Source of the DNA: Chlorogloeopsis sp. ULAP01
GTDB taxonomy: Bacteria > Cyanobacteriota > Cyanobacteriia > Cyanobacteriales > Nostocaceae
Direction: 5' to 3'
Assembly: GCF_030381805.1 (NCBI RefSeq)
Contig: NZ_JAUDRH010000024.1
Span: 32,210-96,209 of the forward strand
Length of the DNA: 64,000 bases
Part shown: positions 63,893-64,000 of the stretch, piece by piece
How the letters are laid out: the number at the start of each line of letters is the position of its first letter
Position numbering within the stretch: the stretch's first letter is position 1
Position numbers and translations under genes: made by a program
The notes under the pieces: model-generated
The model's database searches: none
Seen by the model: only the letters and a program-made list of their open reading frames with translations
Told to the model about the DNA's origin: nothing

Positions 63893-63902
63893 TGAATAAA
63901 TA

Positions 63903-64000
63903 TTAACCATTGATAGCGGGAGCGCTGATAGCAACAGGAGCAGACTCAGCAGAAGCCAAATCGAGAGGGAAGTTGTGAGCATTACGCTCGTGCATGACTT
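63903..64000 (-). CDS. psbA: D1 protein, second psbA copy (partial, cut by window edge)
   Basis: Only the last 31 codons and the stop fall in the window. They read VMHERNAHNFPLDLAS then AESAPVAISAPAING. The HER/H/D/A ligand set (His 332, Glu 333, His 337, Asp 342, Ala 344 by homology) is intact. The C-terminal tail differs from the first copy (SAESAPVAISAPAING versus AGKAVPVALQAPVING), so the two genes are not identical. It is in tandem with, and upstream of, the first copy. Confidence 0.95.
   Translation of the reverse strand, partial: VMHERNAHNFPLDLASAESAPVAISAPAING

Larger units (their letters stand above)
63430..63902. other. psbA upstream region
   Basis: 473 AT-rich bases between the two psbA genes. 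Hairpins: AATTTCTCAATT/AATTGAGAAATT at 63460-63489, near the first psbA start, and a 22-bp palindrome at 63871-63892, near the second psbA stop. Confidence 0.6.

Overview
This is chromosomal DNA from a cyanobacterium, most likely a filamentous heterocyst-forming type (Nostocales). Evidence: two psbA (photosystem II D1) genes, cyanobacterial carotenoid genes (zds, and a probable crtD), a CbiG-CobJ fusion, frequent HIP1 octamers (GCGATCGC), and heptamer tandem repeats between genes. Most genes belong to families known mainly from cyanobacteria. No rRNA, tRNA, transposase or CRISPR array was recognised.

Layout. 1-2400: Mla/TGD-type lipid transport (ATPase plus MCE protein). 2.4-5.4 kb: rpiA, a fructosamine-kinase family protein and an M16 peptidase. 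5.6-7.9 kb: a CrtD-like carotenoid desaturase and a LabA-type NYN protein. 8.5-13.6 kb: a repeat-rich membrane protein, hslO (Hsp33) and a periplasmic Deg/HtrA protease. 13.9-18.8 kb: an InrS-type nickel sensor, menH, a membrane-anchored relative of phage lambda endolysin, an SDR protein, and DUF1997 and DUF4079 proteins. 19-22.8 kb: a long ankyrin protein, the cbiG-cobJ fusion and a small membrane protein. 23-29 kb: a structured element, a peptidoglycan-binding protein, a paired active and degenerate M16 peptidase, the 6S RNA gene (minus strand) and purK. 29-34 kb: a long gene-free AT-rich stretch, a Crp-family regulator, an SLH porin and DUF3318. 34-38 kb: two membrane glycosyltransferases. 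38-46 kb: cofH, DUF760, two small proteins under 60 residues, cobQ with a ferredoxin, and zds with an SRPBCC partner. 46-54 kb: a repeat-filled gap, a large conserved protein, an A-type Fe-S protein, a TPR protein, thyD and an FHA protein. 54-64 kb: a copper P-type ATPase, a TM2 protein, a CPBP protease, an unknown protein, and two psbA genes in tandem, the second cut by the window edge.

The genes are mostly housekeeping and photosynthetic, in short transcription units. Themes recur: carotenoid synthesis (crtD, zds), corrinoid synthesis (cbiG-cobJ, cobQ), deazaflavin (cofH), envelope proteolysis and redox quality control (HtrA, Hsp33, M16, CPBP), and metal handling (InrS, copper ATPase, SLH porin). 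No large accessory island or obvious defence system is visible. The less ordinary content is in structured non-coding DNA: a 6S RNA with visible promoter and closing stem, a three-way-junction element at 23639-23724, a long hairpin at 27446-27507, several dispersed repeat families, and one heptamer-type repeat captured in frame inside a glycosyltransferase gene.
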